Shown: in pieces, positions 10,984 to 19,510 of the stretch | Layout: the number at the start of each line of letters is the position of its first letter | Position numbering within the stretch: the first letter of the stretch is position 1 | Assembly: GCF_900106665.1 (NCBI RefSeq) | Contig: NZ_FNNA01000006.1 | Coordinates: forward strand, 1 to 64,000 | Direction: 5' to 3' | Length of the DNA stretch: 64,000 nucleotides | Source of the DNA: Paracoccus sanguinis | Lineage (GTDB): Bacteria; Pseudomonadota; Alphaproteobacteria; Rhodobacterales; Rhodobacteraceae | Notes under the pieces: generated by a model | The model's input: the letters and a program-made list of their open reading frames with translations, nothing else | Told to the model about the DNA's origin: nothing | Database searches by the model: none | Made by a program: the position numbers and the translations under genes

Positions 10984-11486
10984 ACGGCGATCCCTCGGTC
11001 TGGCACCCGCTGCCGCCCGACCTCGCGGCCGAACTCGGCTGGACGGTGGCGAGCTTCGGCCATCTCGAGGACATGCTGAAACGCGCGATCTTCGCGCTCG
11101 ACCGCGACCGTCTGGCGGGCGGTATCCGCGAGCGCGACTTCCGCGACTGGCTGCGCCGGATGGATCACGTCGCCGCCGATTCGCTCGGCACGCTGATCGA
11201 GCGGCTGGAGCGGGTGCTGGGACGCGGCCCCCACCCCGCGCCGCAGCGCGACCTGATCGCGCAGATGGAGGAGATCAAGGACTGGCGCAACCTGCTCTGC
11301 CACGCCGTCTGGCGCCCGGCCGCGGGCGGCTGGCGGCCGGTCTTCGCCAACACCAGGGGCGAGCTTTACGAGGGCACGATCGACACCGCCGACCTCGCCG
11401 CGATCCGCGCCATGACGCTCGACGCCGCGCGGCGGGCGGGGCGGCTGATCGAGGGGCTGGACGAGGGCAGCGGGGCGTCGGACTGA
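10956..11486 (+). CDS. Hypothetical protein, mostly helical
   Basis: A 176-residue soluble protein of unknown function, rich in Ala, Arg, Asp and Leu. The blocks LGWTVASFGHLEDMLKRAIFALDR and EIKDWRNLLCHAVWRP look like the helical 'RiboL-PSP-HEPN / MAE_28990'-type family in which R-x4-6-H residues are conserved, here RNLLCH; that reading is tentative. The start is uncertain: ATG 10956 overlaps the previous gene by 28 bases, GTG 10971 by 13. Codon use is like the neighbours. Confidence 0.5.
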   Translation: MGRAAVARIDGDPSVWHPLPPDLAAELGWTVASFGHLEDMLKRAIFALDRDRLAGGIRERDFRDWLRRMDHVAADSLGTLIERLERVLGRGPHPAPQRDLIAQMEEIKDWRNLLCHAVWRPAAGGWRPVFANTRGELYEGTIDTADLAAIRAMTLDAARRAGRLIEGLDEGSGASD

Positions 11487-11502
11487 TGGGAGAAGCCGGG
11501 TG

Positions 11503-11943
11503 ATGGGGGGACTGCGGGCGCTCGACCTGCCGCCGGTGTGGCTGGCGCTCTTCGCGCTCGCGGCCTGGGGGCTGGGGCGGCTCGCCCCGTACACCGCGCT
11601 CGCCCCGCTCGGCTGGGGGCTGGTCGCGCTGGGGGCTGGGCTGATGATCGCCGCCGCCTGGACGATGACCCGGCGCGGCGCGACGCTGCACCCGGGCCGC
11701 CCGCCCACGGCGCTCGTCACCCACGGGGTCTACGCCCGCTCGCGCAACCCGATCTACCTCGCCGACGCGATCATCCTCGCCGGGCTCTGCCTCATCTGGC
11801 AGCCGCTCGCCGCGCTGGTGCTGGTGCCGGCGTTCGCGGCCGTCATCACGCGCCGCTTCATCCGCCGCGAAGAGGCGTGGCTGGCCGCCCGCGACCCGGA
11901 CGCCTTCGCCGCCTGGGCGGCGCGCACCCGGCGCTGGCTCTGA
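11503..11943 (+). CDS. Isoprenylcysteine carboxyl methyltransferase-like membrane protein
   Basis: A 146-residue integral membrane protein with three to four hydrophobic segments (about 10-28, 32-52, 85-110). The block HGVYARSRNPIYLAD, then a hydrophobic stretch, then RRFIRREEAWLAAR matches the ICMT/PEMT family, where HG(P)YxxxRNPxY and the downstream E..L bind S-adenosylmethionine. Bacterial members have no assigned substrate. GGGAG stands about ten bases before the ATG. It is a stand-alone gene 16 bases after the preceding one. Confidence 0.75.
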   Translation: MGGLRALDLPPVWLALFALAAWGLGRLAPYTALAPLGWGLVALGAGLMIAAAWTMTRRGATLHPGRPPTALVTHGVYARSRNPIYLADAIILAGLCLIWQPLAALVLVPAFAAVITRRFIRREEAWLAARDPDAFAAWAARTRRWL

Positions 11944-12058
11944 GCCGCCGCGCCTCCAGTGGGCCGCCTCCCCCGCCCCGATCCGCGACACGCGGCCCGA
12001 TTGCCTTCCCCCCCGCGGCCGGGCTAACACCGCCCCGACCCGAAAGCAGAGGCACGCC

Positions 12059-13360
12059 ATGTCCGACACCTCCCCCCCGGCCCCGCTGCGGCTTGGCATC
12101 GCCGGGCTCGGCACCGTCGGCATCGGCGTCGTCAAGATCATCCAGGCCCACACGGACCTGCTGTCGGCCCGCGCCGGGCGGCCGGTCGTCATCACCGCGA
12201 TCTCGGCCCGCGACCGGCAGAAGAACCGGGACGCGGACCTGTCGGCCTATGCCTGGGTCGATCAGGCGACCGAGCTGGCCACCCGCGACGACGTGGACGT
12301 GGTGGTGGAACTGGTCGGCGGCGAGAACGGGATCGCCAAGGAGACGATCGAGCTGGCGCTCGACAACGGCAAGGACGTGGTGACGGCCAACAAGGCGCTG
12401 CTCGCCGTCCACGGCCAGGCGCTGGCCGAGCGGGCCGAGGCGAACGGCCGGCTGATCCGCTTCGAGGCCGCGGTCGCGGGCGGCATCCCGGTGATCAAGA
12501 CCATCACCGAAAGCCTCGCCGGGAACCGCATCCGCCGGGTGATGGGGGTGATGAACGGCACCTGCAACTATATCCTGACCCGGATGCAGTCCGCCGGCCT
12601 GCCCTACGAGACGGTGTTCGAGGAGGCCCGCAGCCTCGGCTATCTCGAGGCCGACCCGACGCTCGACGTGGGCGGCATCGACGCAAGCCACAAGCTCGCC
12701 ATCCTCGCCACGCTGGCCTTCGGCACCCGCGTGGCCTTTGACGGGGTCGAGATCGAGGGGATCGAGCGGGTCTCGATCGATGACATCAACCGCGCCGCCG
12801 ACATGGGCTATCGCATCAAGCTGCTGGGCGTCGCGCAGATGACCGGGCGGGGCCTCGAACAGCGGATGTCGCCCTGCCTCGTGCCCTGTGACAGCCCGCT
12901 GGGCCAGCTCGAGGGCGGCACCAACATGGTGGTGATCGAGGGCGACGCCGTGGGCCAGATCGTCCTGCGCGGTGCCGGTGCCGGCGAAGGGCCGACCGCG
13001 AGCGCGGTCATGTCCGACATCATCGAGATCGCCCGCGGCGTGCGGATGCCGGTGTTCGGCCAGCCCGCCACCACGCTCGGCTCGCCCCAGCCGGCCCGCA
13101 CCGCGGTCCCGGCGGCCTATTACCTGCGCCTGACGCTGGCCGACAAGCCGGGGGCGCTGGCCAAGGTGGCGAGCGTGCTGGGAGACGCGGGCATCTCGAT
13201 CGACCGGATGCGCCAGTATGGCCACCACGCGGGCGAGGCGCCGGTGCTGATCGTCACCCACAAGACCACGCCCGAGGCCATCGATCACGCCATGCAGGTG
13301 CTGCCGAAGACCGGCGTCATCACCGGCGATCCGGTCGAGCTGCGCATCGAAGAGGTCTGA
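12059..13360 (+). CDS. hom: Homoserine dehydrogenase
   Basis: A 433-residue NAD(P)-dependent enzyme that reduces aspartate semialdehyde to homoserine, the branch point to threonine and methionine. The Rossmann motif GIAGLGTVGIGVV is at residues 13-25, the NAD-binding domain is followed by the catalytic domain (NGTCNYILTRM, then ASHKLAILA with the active-site Lys), and an ACT domain fills the last 80 residues (LADKPGALAKVASVLGDAGISI), which usually gives feedback inhibition by threonine. The length is that of the standard monofunctional enzyme. Only a short spacer precedes the GntR gene on the opposite strand. Confidence 0.96.
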   Translation: MSDTSPPAPLRLGIAGLGTVGIGVVKIIQAHTDLLSARAGRPVVITAISARDRQKNRDADLSAYAWVDQATELATRDDVDVVVELVGGENGIAKETIELALDNGKDVVTANKALLAVHGQALAERAEANGRLIRFEAAVAGGIPVIKTITESLAGNRIRRVMGVMNGTCNYILTRMQSAGLPYETVFEEARSLGYLEADPTLDVGGIDASHKLAILATLAFGTRVAFDGVEIEGIERVSIDDINRAADMGYRIKLLGVAQMTGRGLEQRMSPCLVPCDSPLGQLEGGTNMVVIEGDAVGQIVLRGAGAGEGPTASAVMSDIIEIARGVRMPVFGQPATTLGSPQPARTAVPAAYYLRLTLADKPGALAKVASVLGDAGISIDRMRQYGHHAGEAPVLIVTHKTTPEAIDHAMQVLPKTGVITGDPVELRIEEV

Positions 13361-13367
13361 GCGGGCC

Positions 13368-14030
13368 TCAGCGCCCCTCGACCGCCGGCAGCAGGTGGCG
13401 CAGCCCCTGCGTGACGTCGGTCCGGACCGCGAGCCGCAGCCCCGGCTCGTCCCCCGCCCTGAGCGCTGCGAGGATGATGCGGTGGTGCCGCGGCGCCTCG
13501 TTGCGGCGCATCTTCTGATAGACCGCCCGCATGGTCGGGCCGAGTTGCAGCCAGATCGTCTCGAGCATCGCCAGCATGGCCGGGGCCTGCGCGCGCAGGT
13601 AGAGCGTGCGGTGGAAGTCGAGGTTGGCGCGGATATAGCCCACCGCGTCGTGCCCCTGCGCCGCCTCGCCGATGGCCGCGTTGATCGCCGCCAGCCGGTC
13701 GATCAGCGCAAAATGCGCCCGCGGCAGGGCGCGGGCGGCGAGTTCCGGCTCGATCAGCGCGCGCAGCGCCGCCAGCTCCTCGATCCGCTCGACCGACAGC
13801 TCGGGCGTCGCGACCCGCCCCGAGGCCGAGAGCGACAGCGCCCCTTCGGCGACCAGCCGCCGCACCGCCTCGCGCGCGGGGGTCATGCTGACCCGGCTTT
13901 CGGCGGCGATCCCGCGCAGCGTCAGCGGCTTGCCGGGCGGCAGCTCGCCCAGCATGATCCGGGTCCTGAGCGCGCGATACAGGCGCTCATGCGCGGCGGG
14001 CAGGCTGGGCGTGGCGGGGGCTGAGGCCAT
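13368..14030 (-). CDS. GntR-family transcriptional regulator (FCD domain)
   Basis: A 220-residue regulator. The N-terminal winged helix (about 12-75) contains LRTRIMLGELPPGKPLT and the recognition part SRVSMTPAREAVRRL, typical of GntR/FadR. The C-terminal all-helical FCD domain (about 85-205) has LRALIEPELAARA and the histidine-containing FHRTLY block that binds a metal and carboxylate ligand. The ligand is unknown. It is convergent with homoserine dehydrogenase and its start is 33 bases from the metallopeptidase gene on the same strand, so the two could be co-transcribed. Confidence 0.9.
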   Translation of the reverse strand: MASAPATPSLPAAHERLYRALRTRIMLGELPPGKPLTLRGIAAESRVSMTPAREAVRRLVAEGALSLSASGRVATPELSVERIEELAALRALIEPELAARALPRAHFALIDRLAAINAAIGEAAQGHDAVGYIRANLDFHRTLYLRAQAPAMLAMLETIWLQLGPTMRAVYQKMRRNEAPRHHRIILAALRAGDEPGLRLAVRTDVTQGLRHLLPAVEGR

Positions 14031-14063
14031 GATCGTCGGTTGTGATCACAGCCGCGGCGCCTG

Positions 14064-14765
14064 TCAATCGCCCGCCGCGGGACCGGCGCGAAACTGCCAG
14101 CGATGCAGCCCCGCGCCGTTCTGCCGCAGCCAGCAGCGGTGGGTCTCATAGTCCGGGCAGAGGCCCCGGACCGCCGCCCAGAACCGCGGCGAGTGATCCA
14201 TGTGGGCGAGATGCGCGACCTCGTGCGCGGCGACGTAGTCGAGCACCTCGGGCGGCGCCATCGCCAGACGCCAGCTGTACATGAGCCGCCCATCGGCCGT
14301 GCAGCTTCCCCAGCGCGAGCGCGTGTCGCGCAGCACGAGCGCGCGGAAGCCCCGCCCCAGCGCCGCCGCATGGCGGTCGCTCGCGGCGGCGAGCCGCGCC
14401 TGCGCCAGCGCCCTAAGGAACCCCGCCGCCGCCGGCCCCGCCGGCCGCGCCGCGGGCAGCAGCAGCGCCGCGCCCTCGGCGACGGGGCGCCGCACCGCGG
14501 CGGGGGTCAGGACCAGCGCCCGCCCCTCGACCGGCAGCGCGGCGCCGAACGCGGCCACCGTCGGCGGCACGACCGTCGCCAGCGCCCCGCGCAGCCAGTC
14601 GCGGCGGCTGGTGAGGAAGGCCAGCGCCTCGGCCTCGCGCACGCCCGGCGGCAGGGTCAGCGTCACCGACCCGTCCCGGCGCGCAACCCTGAGCGTCATC
14701 CGCCGCGCCCGCGCGGTGCGGCGCAGCGTGACCTCGGTCCCGTCGAGCGCGATGATCCCGGCCAC
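14064..14765 (-). CDS. YgjP-like (DUF45) zinc metallopeptidase
   Basis: A 233-residue protein with the YgjP/SprT-type metallopeptidase signature VAAHEVAHLAHMDHSPRFW: His181, Glu182 and His185 form HExxH, with a further His downstream as third ligand. RDTRSRWGSCTADGRLMYSWRL just before it is the family's conserved RWGSC block. The GTG at 14765 is chosen as start because GGGGAGAGG lies close upstream; a longer frame reaches 14888 but runs into the opposite-strand promoter area of the next gene. It is presumably a cytoplasmic protease of unknown target. Confidence 0.85.
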   Translation of the reverse strand: MAGIIALDGTEVTLRRTARARRMTLRVARRDGSVTLTLPPGVREAEALAFLTSRRDWLRGALATVVPPTVAAFGAALPVEGRALVLTPAAVRRPVAEGAALLLPAARPAGPAAAGFLRALAQARLAAASDRHAAALGRGFRALVLRDTRSRWGSCTADGRLMYSWRLAMAPPEVLDYVAAHEVAHLAHMDHSPRFWAAVRGLCPDYETHRCWLRQNGAGLHRWQFRAGPAAGD

Positions 14766-14862
14766 GCCGCCTCTCCCCCCGCCCCCGAAAGCCTTTGACA
14801 CCCCCTGTGGGCTGTGGCAGGGGAGGCCGGATTTACCTGACCTTTGGCGAAAAGAGAACACC

Positions 14863-15183
14863 ATGCCCAAAGAGGAATGGGGCACCAAGCGTCTGTGCCC
14901 CGTCTGCGCCGCGCGATTCTATGACCTTGGCAACGACCCCATGACCTGCCCGGCCTGCGGCAACAGTTTCTCGGTCGAGAGCCTGGCGACCGCGCGCACC
15001 CGCTCGATGATCGCCGAGAAGGCGGCCAGCCGCGACGCCGGCGACGATGACGTGATCGACGACGATCTGGACGACGCGAGCGACGCGGGCGATCTGGACG
15101 ACGATCTGCTGGACGACGACGACGATGACGGCGACGTGTCGCTGGACGACATCGCCGACGTGGCCGAGCCCGAAGAGGACTGA
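14863..15183 (+). CDS. FYDLN-acid zinc-ribbon protein (TIGR02300-like)
   Basis: A 106-residue protein of the alphaproteobacterial FYDLN-acid family: start MPKEEWGTKRLCPVC, then FYDLGNDPMTCPACG. Cys12, Cys15, Cys29 and Cys32 form a zinc ribbon. The last third is almost all Asp/Glu. The role of the family is unknown; the acidic tail and zinc ribbon suggest binding of a protein or nucleic-acid machine. A strong terminator follows 40 bases after the stop. Confidence 0.92.
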   Translation: MPKEEWGTKRLCPVCAARFYDLGNDPMTCPACGNSFSVESLATARTRSMIAEKAASRDAGDDDVIDDDLDDASDAGDLDDDLLDDDDDDGDVSLDDIADVAEPEED

Positions 15184-15222
15184 GCCGAGGGCGCCGCATC
15201 GGCGCCCGACCCGGCCCTGAGC

Positions 15223-15248
15223 AAAGCCCCCTGTGCGGGGGCTTTTTT
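15223..15248 (+). terminator. Rho-independent terminator after the FYDLN gene
   Basis: AGCCCCC and GGGGGCT pair around a five-base loop (TGTGC) and run straight into six T residues. It ends the FYDLN transcript before the tRNA gene. Confidence 0.9.
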
Positions 15249-15310
15249 CGTTTCGGGCCAGCCGTTTGGCGGCGGGTTCGAGAAACTTGGCTGCGCCGTT
15301 CTTTTTCCGC

Positions 15311-15339
15311 TTGCAGCGCTCCGCGCCTGCCCCTATACG
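15311..15339 (+). promoter_or_regulatory. Sigma-70-type promoter of tRNA-Ala
   Basis: TTGCAG at 15311-15316 and TATACG at 15334-15339 are 17 bases apart, about 45 bases before the tRNA 5' end. Confidence 0.65.
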
Positions 15340-15382
15340 ACCCCCCACGCGGGCGGCAGGTGCTGCTGCCCGGACCTCCGGT

Positions 15383-15458
<76 letters not shown>

Positions 15459-15556
15459 ATTCTCCCTGATCCGTTGGGTTCTAGAGCGGCCGTAACCGTC
15501 GAAGCGGCCCGTCAGGCCCTTCCTGCGTAGGCCAGACGGACCGCCACGCCTCCCCC

Positions 15557-16861
15557 TCAGCTCCGGCGCAGCCGCTCGGCCCAGCTTTCCTTGTCGGGGC
15601 CGCGGAAGTCCTCGACCGAGTTGAAGTTGCGCTGCGCGAGGTAGTGCATCTCCTTGCTCAGGCGCGCGTCCCATTCGCGCGTGGCCCGCGCGCGCAGCAG
15701 CGCCATCTGTTCGAGCAGCTCGGCGCCACCGGGGAGGCCCTCGACGTAGCGGTGGAAATACCGCGACTGGGTCTCGGCATACTCACGGGCGGCGGCGGGC
15801 TCGCGGGCGTTCAGCTGCGCCATGACCCGGAGAATCTGCCCCATCCACGCCCCGGCCGCGCCGAGCGAAAGGTCGGCGTCGCGCGGCTGGTCCGTGTTCT
15901 CGCGCGCCTCCGCGAAGGTCAGGCGGGCGTGGGCGGCCAGCGGCGCCATCGCCGCCCCGGTCGCGGCATCGCGGCCGTGCAGCGTCAGCGCCAGCTTTAG
16001 CTGCTCGCCGGGCCGGCCCGGGGGGAGGGTCAGGGCGATGAACACGTCGCGCGGCTTGCCGCGCAAAAGCGCGCCCATCGGGATCTCGACCCCGTTGCGG
16101 GCGCGGCGCGCCGTGGTGGCGCCGAGCGCCTCGGCCATCACCCCGGGGGGCAGGTCGAGCGTCAGCACGAGCGCATCCGCCGCGGTCTGCGCCGAGGCAT
16201 CGACCTCGGCCGCCAGCACCGTTTCGATCTCGTCGCATTCCTCGGCGTCGAGCAGGCGGCCGCCCCCGGCCTCGGCAATGCTGCCGAGCAGCTGCTCGTC
16301 GTAGCCGTCGCCGATCCCCAGCGCCGAGGTGGTCACGCCCCGGGCCAGCAGTTCCTGCGCATGGCGGGCGAGCTCACTTGCCCCGACCACGCCCGCGTTC
16401 GCATGGCCGTCGGACAGGATGACGATCCGCGTCGCCTGCCCCGTCCGCGACGGCGACTCGGTCGCCGCGATCACGGCCTGGAACCACCCTTCCGAGAGGT
16501 TGGTGTTCCCCCCCGCCTCCATCGCTGCGATCACGCGCCGGGCGTCGCGCCGGCCGGCCTCGTCCATCTCGACCCCGGCGAGGCGCACGGTGGCGTCGCT
16601 GGCGAAGGACACGAGGGTCAGGCGGTCCTCTGCCCCGAGGCCGTCGAGCGCCCCGATCGCGGCCCGGCGGGCGGCGTCGATGCGGCCGCCGCTCATCGAA
16701 CCGCTGGTGTCCAGGGCGAGCCCGAGGTTCATCGGCGGGCGGGCGACAGGGGTGGCCGCGGGGGGCGCGGTGACTCGCACCCGCAGGTAGCGGCGCGAGT
16801 CGCCCCGGTCCCAGACGAGCTGGCGGTCCAGGGCGGCGGTCATGGTGAGATCACTGGTCAT
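15557..16861 (-). CDS. von Willebrand factor A domain protein
   Basis: A 434-residue protein without signal peptide. The VWA domain spans about residues 43-215 with a complete MIDAS metal site: DTSGSMS (Asp51), GGNTNLSEG and LSDGHANAG. The rest is a C-terminal beta-rich region (about 220-330, with DLPPGVMAEAL) and a helical end. Such stand-alone VWA proteins often act with a regulatory or chaperone ATPase; none is adjacent. It overlaps the MerR regulator gene by 11 bases, so the two are co-transcribed and the start is probably translationally coupled; an ATG at 16843 is a possible later start. Confidence 0.85.
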   Translation of the reverse strand: MTSDLTMTAALDRQLVWDRGDSRRYLRVRVTAPPAATPVARPPMNLGLALDTSGSMSGGRIDAARRAAIGALDGLGAEDRLTLVSFASDATVRLAGVEMDEAGRRDARRVIAAMEAGGNTNLSEGWFQAVIAATESPSRTGQATRIVILSDGHANAGVVGASELARHAQELLARGVTTSALGIGDGYDEQLLGSIAEAGGGRLLDAEECDEIETVLAAEVDASAQTAADALVLTLDLPPGVMAEALGATTARRARNGVEIPMGALLRGKPRDVFIALTLPPGRPGEQLKLALTLHGRDAATGAAMAPLAAHARLTFAEARENTDQPRDADLSLGAAGAWMGQILRVMAQLNAREPAAAREYAETQSRYFHRYVEGLPGGAELLEQMALLRARATREWDARLSKEMHYLAQRNFNSVEDFRGPDKESWAERLRRS

Positions 16862-17432
16862 GCGGCGGCTCCTTGAGGCTGCTGCGGATGAGGTCCGCGA
16901 TGCGGTCGAACTGCAGCCGCACGGCGGGCGGCAGCTCGCCCGAGACGTGCAGCTCGACGTCGGGGTTGATGGTGAAGACGGTGACGGTGCGGGTCGGCGT
17001 GCGCCGGCCCGGGGCGTTGGGCAGCGCCTCGGACGACGGCTGCGCGCGGGTGTTGGCCGGGACGCGGGCCAGCCGGTTCGGGGCGTCTGGCGAGGGGCGC
17101 GGTGCGGAGGGGGCCGCGATCGAGCGCAGGTAGGCCGCGGCAGAGTTCAGCGGCCCGGGCTGGGGCGTGAGCAGGGCGGCCTGCGCCTCGATCTCGGCCT
17201 CGCTCATGGTCCACAGCCGGCGGCGGATGTCGGTGAGGCTGGCCCGGTCGAGTTCGCGCATGGCGCGGATCGCACGGGCGCGGGCCAGGTTTTCGGGCGG
17301 GTAGCCCGCCCCCCGTCCCTGCCGGAGCGGTGGCAGCAGCAGGTCCTGCGCCAGCCACGAGCGCAGGGTCCGGATCTCGACGCCCGCGGCGTCCGAGATG
17401 TCCTGCAGCGAGATTTCAGGGGTGTCTGCCAT
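16851..17432 (-). CDS. MerR-family transcriptional regulator
   Basis: A 193-residue regulator. The winged helix at residues 7-75 has ISLQDISDAAGVEIRTLRSWLAQ and GYPPENLARARAIRAM, as in MerR proteins. The middle (110-150) is a Pro/Ala-rich linker and the C-terminal part (TVTVFTINPDVELHVSG) looks beta-rich and could be an effector domain. There is no cysteine set for metal sensing. The ATG is only about eight bases after a predicted -10 box, so the message may be leaderless, and a perfect dyad covers the promoter. Likely target: its own promoter and the VWA gene. Confidence 0.85.
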   Translation of the reverse strand: MADTPEISLQDISDAAGVEIRTLRSWLAQDLLLPPLRQGRGAGYPPENLARARAIRAMRELDRASLTDIRRRLWTMSEAEIEAQAALLTPQPGPLNSAAAYLRSIAAPSAPRPSPDAPNRLARVPANTRAQPSSEALPNAPGRRTPTRTVTVFTINPDVELHVSGELPPAVRLQFDRIADLIRSSLKEPPHDQ

Positions 17433-17439
17433 GACGGCA

Positions 17440-17468
17440 GAATTAGATCATACATCTTGTCATGTCAA
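17440..17468 (-). promoter_or_regulatory. Promoter of the MerR-VWA operon
   Basis: On the minus strand TTGACA (17468-17463) and TAATTC (17445-17440) are 17 bases apart. The predicted start of transcription falls at or within a base or two of the MerR ATG at 17432. Confidence 0.6.
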
Positions 17469-17475
17469 GATGTAT
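17450..17475. promoter_or_regulatory. Perfect 10-6-10 inverted repeat, likely MerR operator
   Basis: ATACATCTTG and CAAGATGTAT are exact complements around TCATGT. The dyad sits over the -35 box of the MerR-VWA promoter, where a MerR protein would bind and autoregulate. It is also AT-rich against a GC-rich background. Confidence 0.7.
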
Positions 17476-17588
17476 AATTTTGGACTGCGCATGGCAGATC
17501 GGCCCGTGGCGGGCCGGTGCCATCGGGCGCACCGTGCATGGCATAGGCGCGCACCCAGCGCGCGCCGCCGCAGGCAAGGCTCAGGCGC

Positions 17589-19079
17589 TCAGGCGAGCGC
17601 AGCCGCGAACACCTCGATCAGACGGGTCTTGAGGATCTTCCCCGTGGGCGCCGCCGGCAGGCTGTCGGCGCAGACGATCCGCGAGGGGCGCTTGTAGGGC
17701 GACAGCCGCGCGGCGACGAAGGCCGACAGCTCCGCCTCGCCCACCGCGCCGGGGGCGGCGAGCTGGCAGAAGGCCAGCACCTCCTCGTTCCCGCCGGGCA
17801 GGCTGCGGCCGATCACCGCCGACTGGACCACGGCCGGGTGCTCGTTCAGCGCCGCCTCGACCTCGGGGGGATAGACGTTGAAGCCGCCGCGGATGATCAG
17901 CTCGCGCGAGCGCCCGGCGATGTGCAGGTTGCCGGCCGCGTCGATCCGCCCGAGGTCGCCCGAGCAAAGGAACCCGTCGGCGTCAAAAAGCGCGGCGGTC
18001 GCCTCGGCGTTGCGGAAGTAGCCGGGGGTGACGTGCGGGCCGCGGGTCTGGATCTCGCCCACCCCGTCCGGGCCCGGATCGCGCAGCCGCAGCTCGACCC
18101 CCGGTAGCGGCGGGCCGACGCTCACGTCCGGGACGCCCGGCGGGTTGACGGTCAGCGTGACCCCGGCGGTCGTCTCGGTCATGCCGTAGCCGTTCTGCAG
18201 CGCGACGCCGTAGAAGGCCTCGGCCCGCCGCTTCCACTCGGGGTCGAGCGGCGCGGCCCCCGACGAGACGTAGCGCAGCCGCCCGCCCGGAGCGTGCGTC
18301 AGGCCGCGGGCCGCCGCCTCGGCCATGATCAGCGCGTGCATCTGCGGCACCGCGGGCAGCACCGTGGCGCCGGCAGCCAACGCGTCGAGCACGTCACCGG
18401 CCGAGAACCGCGGCGCCAGCCGCAGCTCGGCCCCGGCGATCAGGCCGGCCAGCATCATCGAGGTCAGGCCGAACACATGGGTCATCGGCAGCACGCCGAG
18501 GATGATGTCCTGCGGCCCCAGCTCGCGCATCCGCGCCGACGAATTGCCGCCGAACATCAGGTTCGCGTGGGTCAGCATCACCCCCTTGGGCGTGCCCGTC
18601 GTCCCGGTGGTGTAGAGGATCACGGCGACGTCCGGGGTCTCGGGCGGGGCCGGATCGGCGGGGGGCGTCGCGGCCAGCGCGAGCGCGCCGAGCGGCGTCG
18701 GCCACGCCTCGGCGCCGAGGCGGGCGGCGTGCTCGGCCGCGGCGGGCGAGACGTTCGTCAGGAACACCGTCAGCCGCGGGTCGGCGTGGGCGCGGATGCG
18801 GTCGAGCTCGGGCCCGGTCATGCGGGCGTTGACCGGCACCGCGACCGCCCCGAACCGCGAGGCGGCCAGCACCAGCCCGATCATCGCTGCGGCGTTCTCG
18901 GACAGGATCAGCAGCCGGTCGCCGGGGCCGAGCCCGCGGGCGGCGAGCGCCCCGGCCATCTCGGCCACCGCGGCGTCGAGGTCGGCGAACGAGATGCGGC
19001 GGCCGTCGTGATCGACGAGGGCGGTCGCCTCGGGGCGGGCGGCGGCCTGGGTGTCGAGGACGCTGTGGATCGGGGTCAT
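17589..19079 (-). CDS. Acyl-CoA synthetase (AMP-forming ligase)
   Basis: A 496-residue adenylate-forming enzyme that activates a carboxylic acid to its CoA thioester. Family motifs in order: YTTGTTGTPKG (about residue 155), YVSSGAAPLDPEW, NGYGMTETTAG, FLCSGDLGRID, and the C-terminal lysine in APTGKILK. It is the last gene of the TRAP/beta-oxidation operon and overlaps the thioesterase start by four bases. In the operon context it is probably the entry step, converting the imported acid to acyl-CoA. Substrate chain type is not readable from the sequence; a PimA-like dicarboxylate ligase is one option. Confidence 0.9.
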   Translation of the reverse strand: MTPIHSVLDTQAAARPEATALVDHDGRRISFADLDAAVAEMAGALAARGLGPGDRLLILSENAAAMIGLVLAASRFGAVAVPVNARMTGPELDRIRAHADPRLTVFLTNVSPAAAEHAARLGAEAWPTPLGALALAATPPADPAPPETPDVAVILYTTGTTGTPKGVMLTHANLMFGGNSSARMRELGPQDIILGVLPMTHVFGLTSMMLAGLIAGAELRLAPRFSAGDVLDALAAGATVLPAVPQMHALIMAEAAARGLTHAPGGRLRYVSSGAAPLDPEWKRRAEAFYGVALQNGYGMTETTAGVTLTVNPPGVPDVSVGPPLPGVELRLRDPGPDGVGEIQTRGPHVTPGYFRNAEATAALFDADGFLCSGDLGRIDAAGNLHIAGRSRELIIRGGFNVYPPEVEAALNEHPAVVQSAVIGRSLPGGNEEVLAFCQLAAPGAVGEAELSAFVAARLSPYKRPSRIVCADSLPAAPTGKILKTRLIEVFAAALA

Positions 19080-19510
19080 CGGATCTCCTCGGTCCGTTCA
19101 GGCCTCGGGGCGGGCGCCTTGGCGCGGGTGAAGACGCCCGAGGCGGTGGCGAGCAGGGTGCCGTCGTCGGCGACCAGCTCGGCGGCGGCAAAGACGATGC
19201 GCGCGCCCTGGCGGACGATCCGGCCGGTCGCGGTGACGCCGCCGGGGCGGCCGGCGGCGACGAAGTCGGTGTTGAGCGAGAGGGTCAGGAACGGCACCCG
19301 GCCGGTGTCGTCCACCGTCAGGCTCGCCGTCGCGCCGCAGGCGTTGTCGAGCAGCATCGCCGCGATCCCGCCGTGCAGCACGCCCGAGCGGTTCAGGTGG
19401 CGGTCATCCACCACCAGCCGGCAGCGCGCCCGCCCGTCGCCCTCGCCCACGTCGAGCGTATAGCCGAGCAGGCGCTGCGCCCCCGTCTCGTCGCGGATCA
19501 GCCGGCTCAT
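19076..19510 (-). CDS. PaaI-family hotdog thioesterase
   Basis: A 144-residue hotdog-fold protein with the PaaI-type motif SGVLHGGIAAMLLDNACG near residues 42-58, where His-Gly-Gly and the following acidic residue shape the active site. Such enzymes cleave acyl-CoA esters and often release CoA trapped in dead-end intermediates. It overlaps both neighbours by four bases (ATGA type), a sign of tight translational coupling inside the operon. The longer open frame upstream on this strand is a shadow of the acyl-CoA dehydrogenase gene. Confidence 0.85.
   Translation of the reverse strand: MSRLIRDETGAQRLLGYTLDVGEGDGRARCRLVVDDRHLNRSGVLHGGIAAMLLDNACGATASLTVDDTGRVPFLTLSLNTDFVAAGRPGGVTATGRIVRQGARIVFAAAELVADDGTLLATASGVFTRAKAPAPRPERTEEIR

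Noticed and set aside
15480..15494. GTTCTAGAGCGGCCG, identical to part of a common cloning-vector polylinker
   Set aside because: Only 15 bases match, with no vector sequence on either side, so chance or natural sequence is more likely than contamination.
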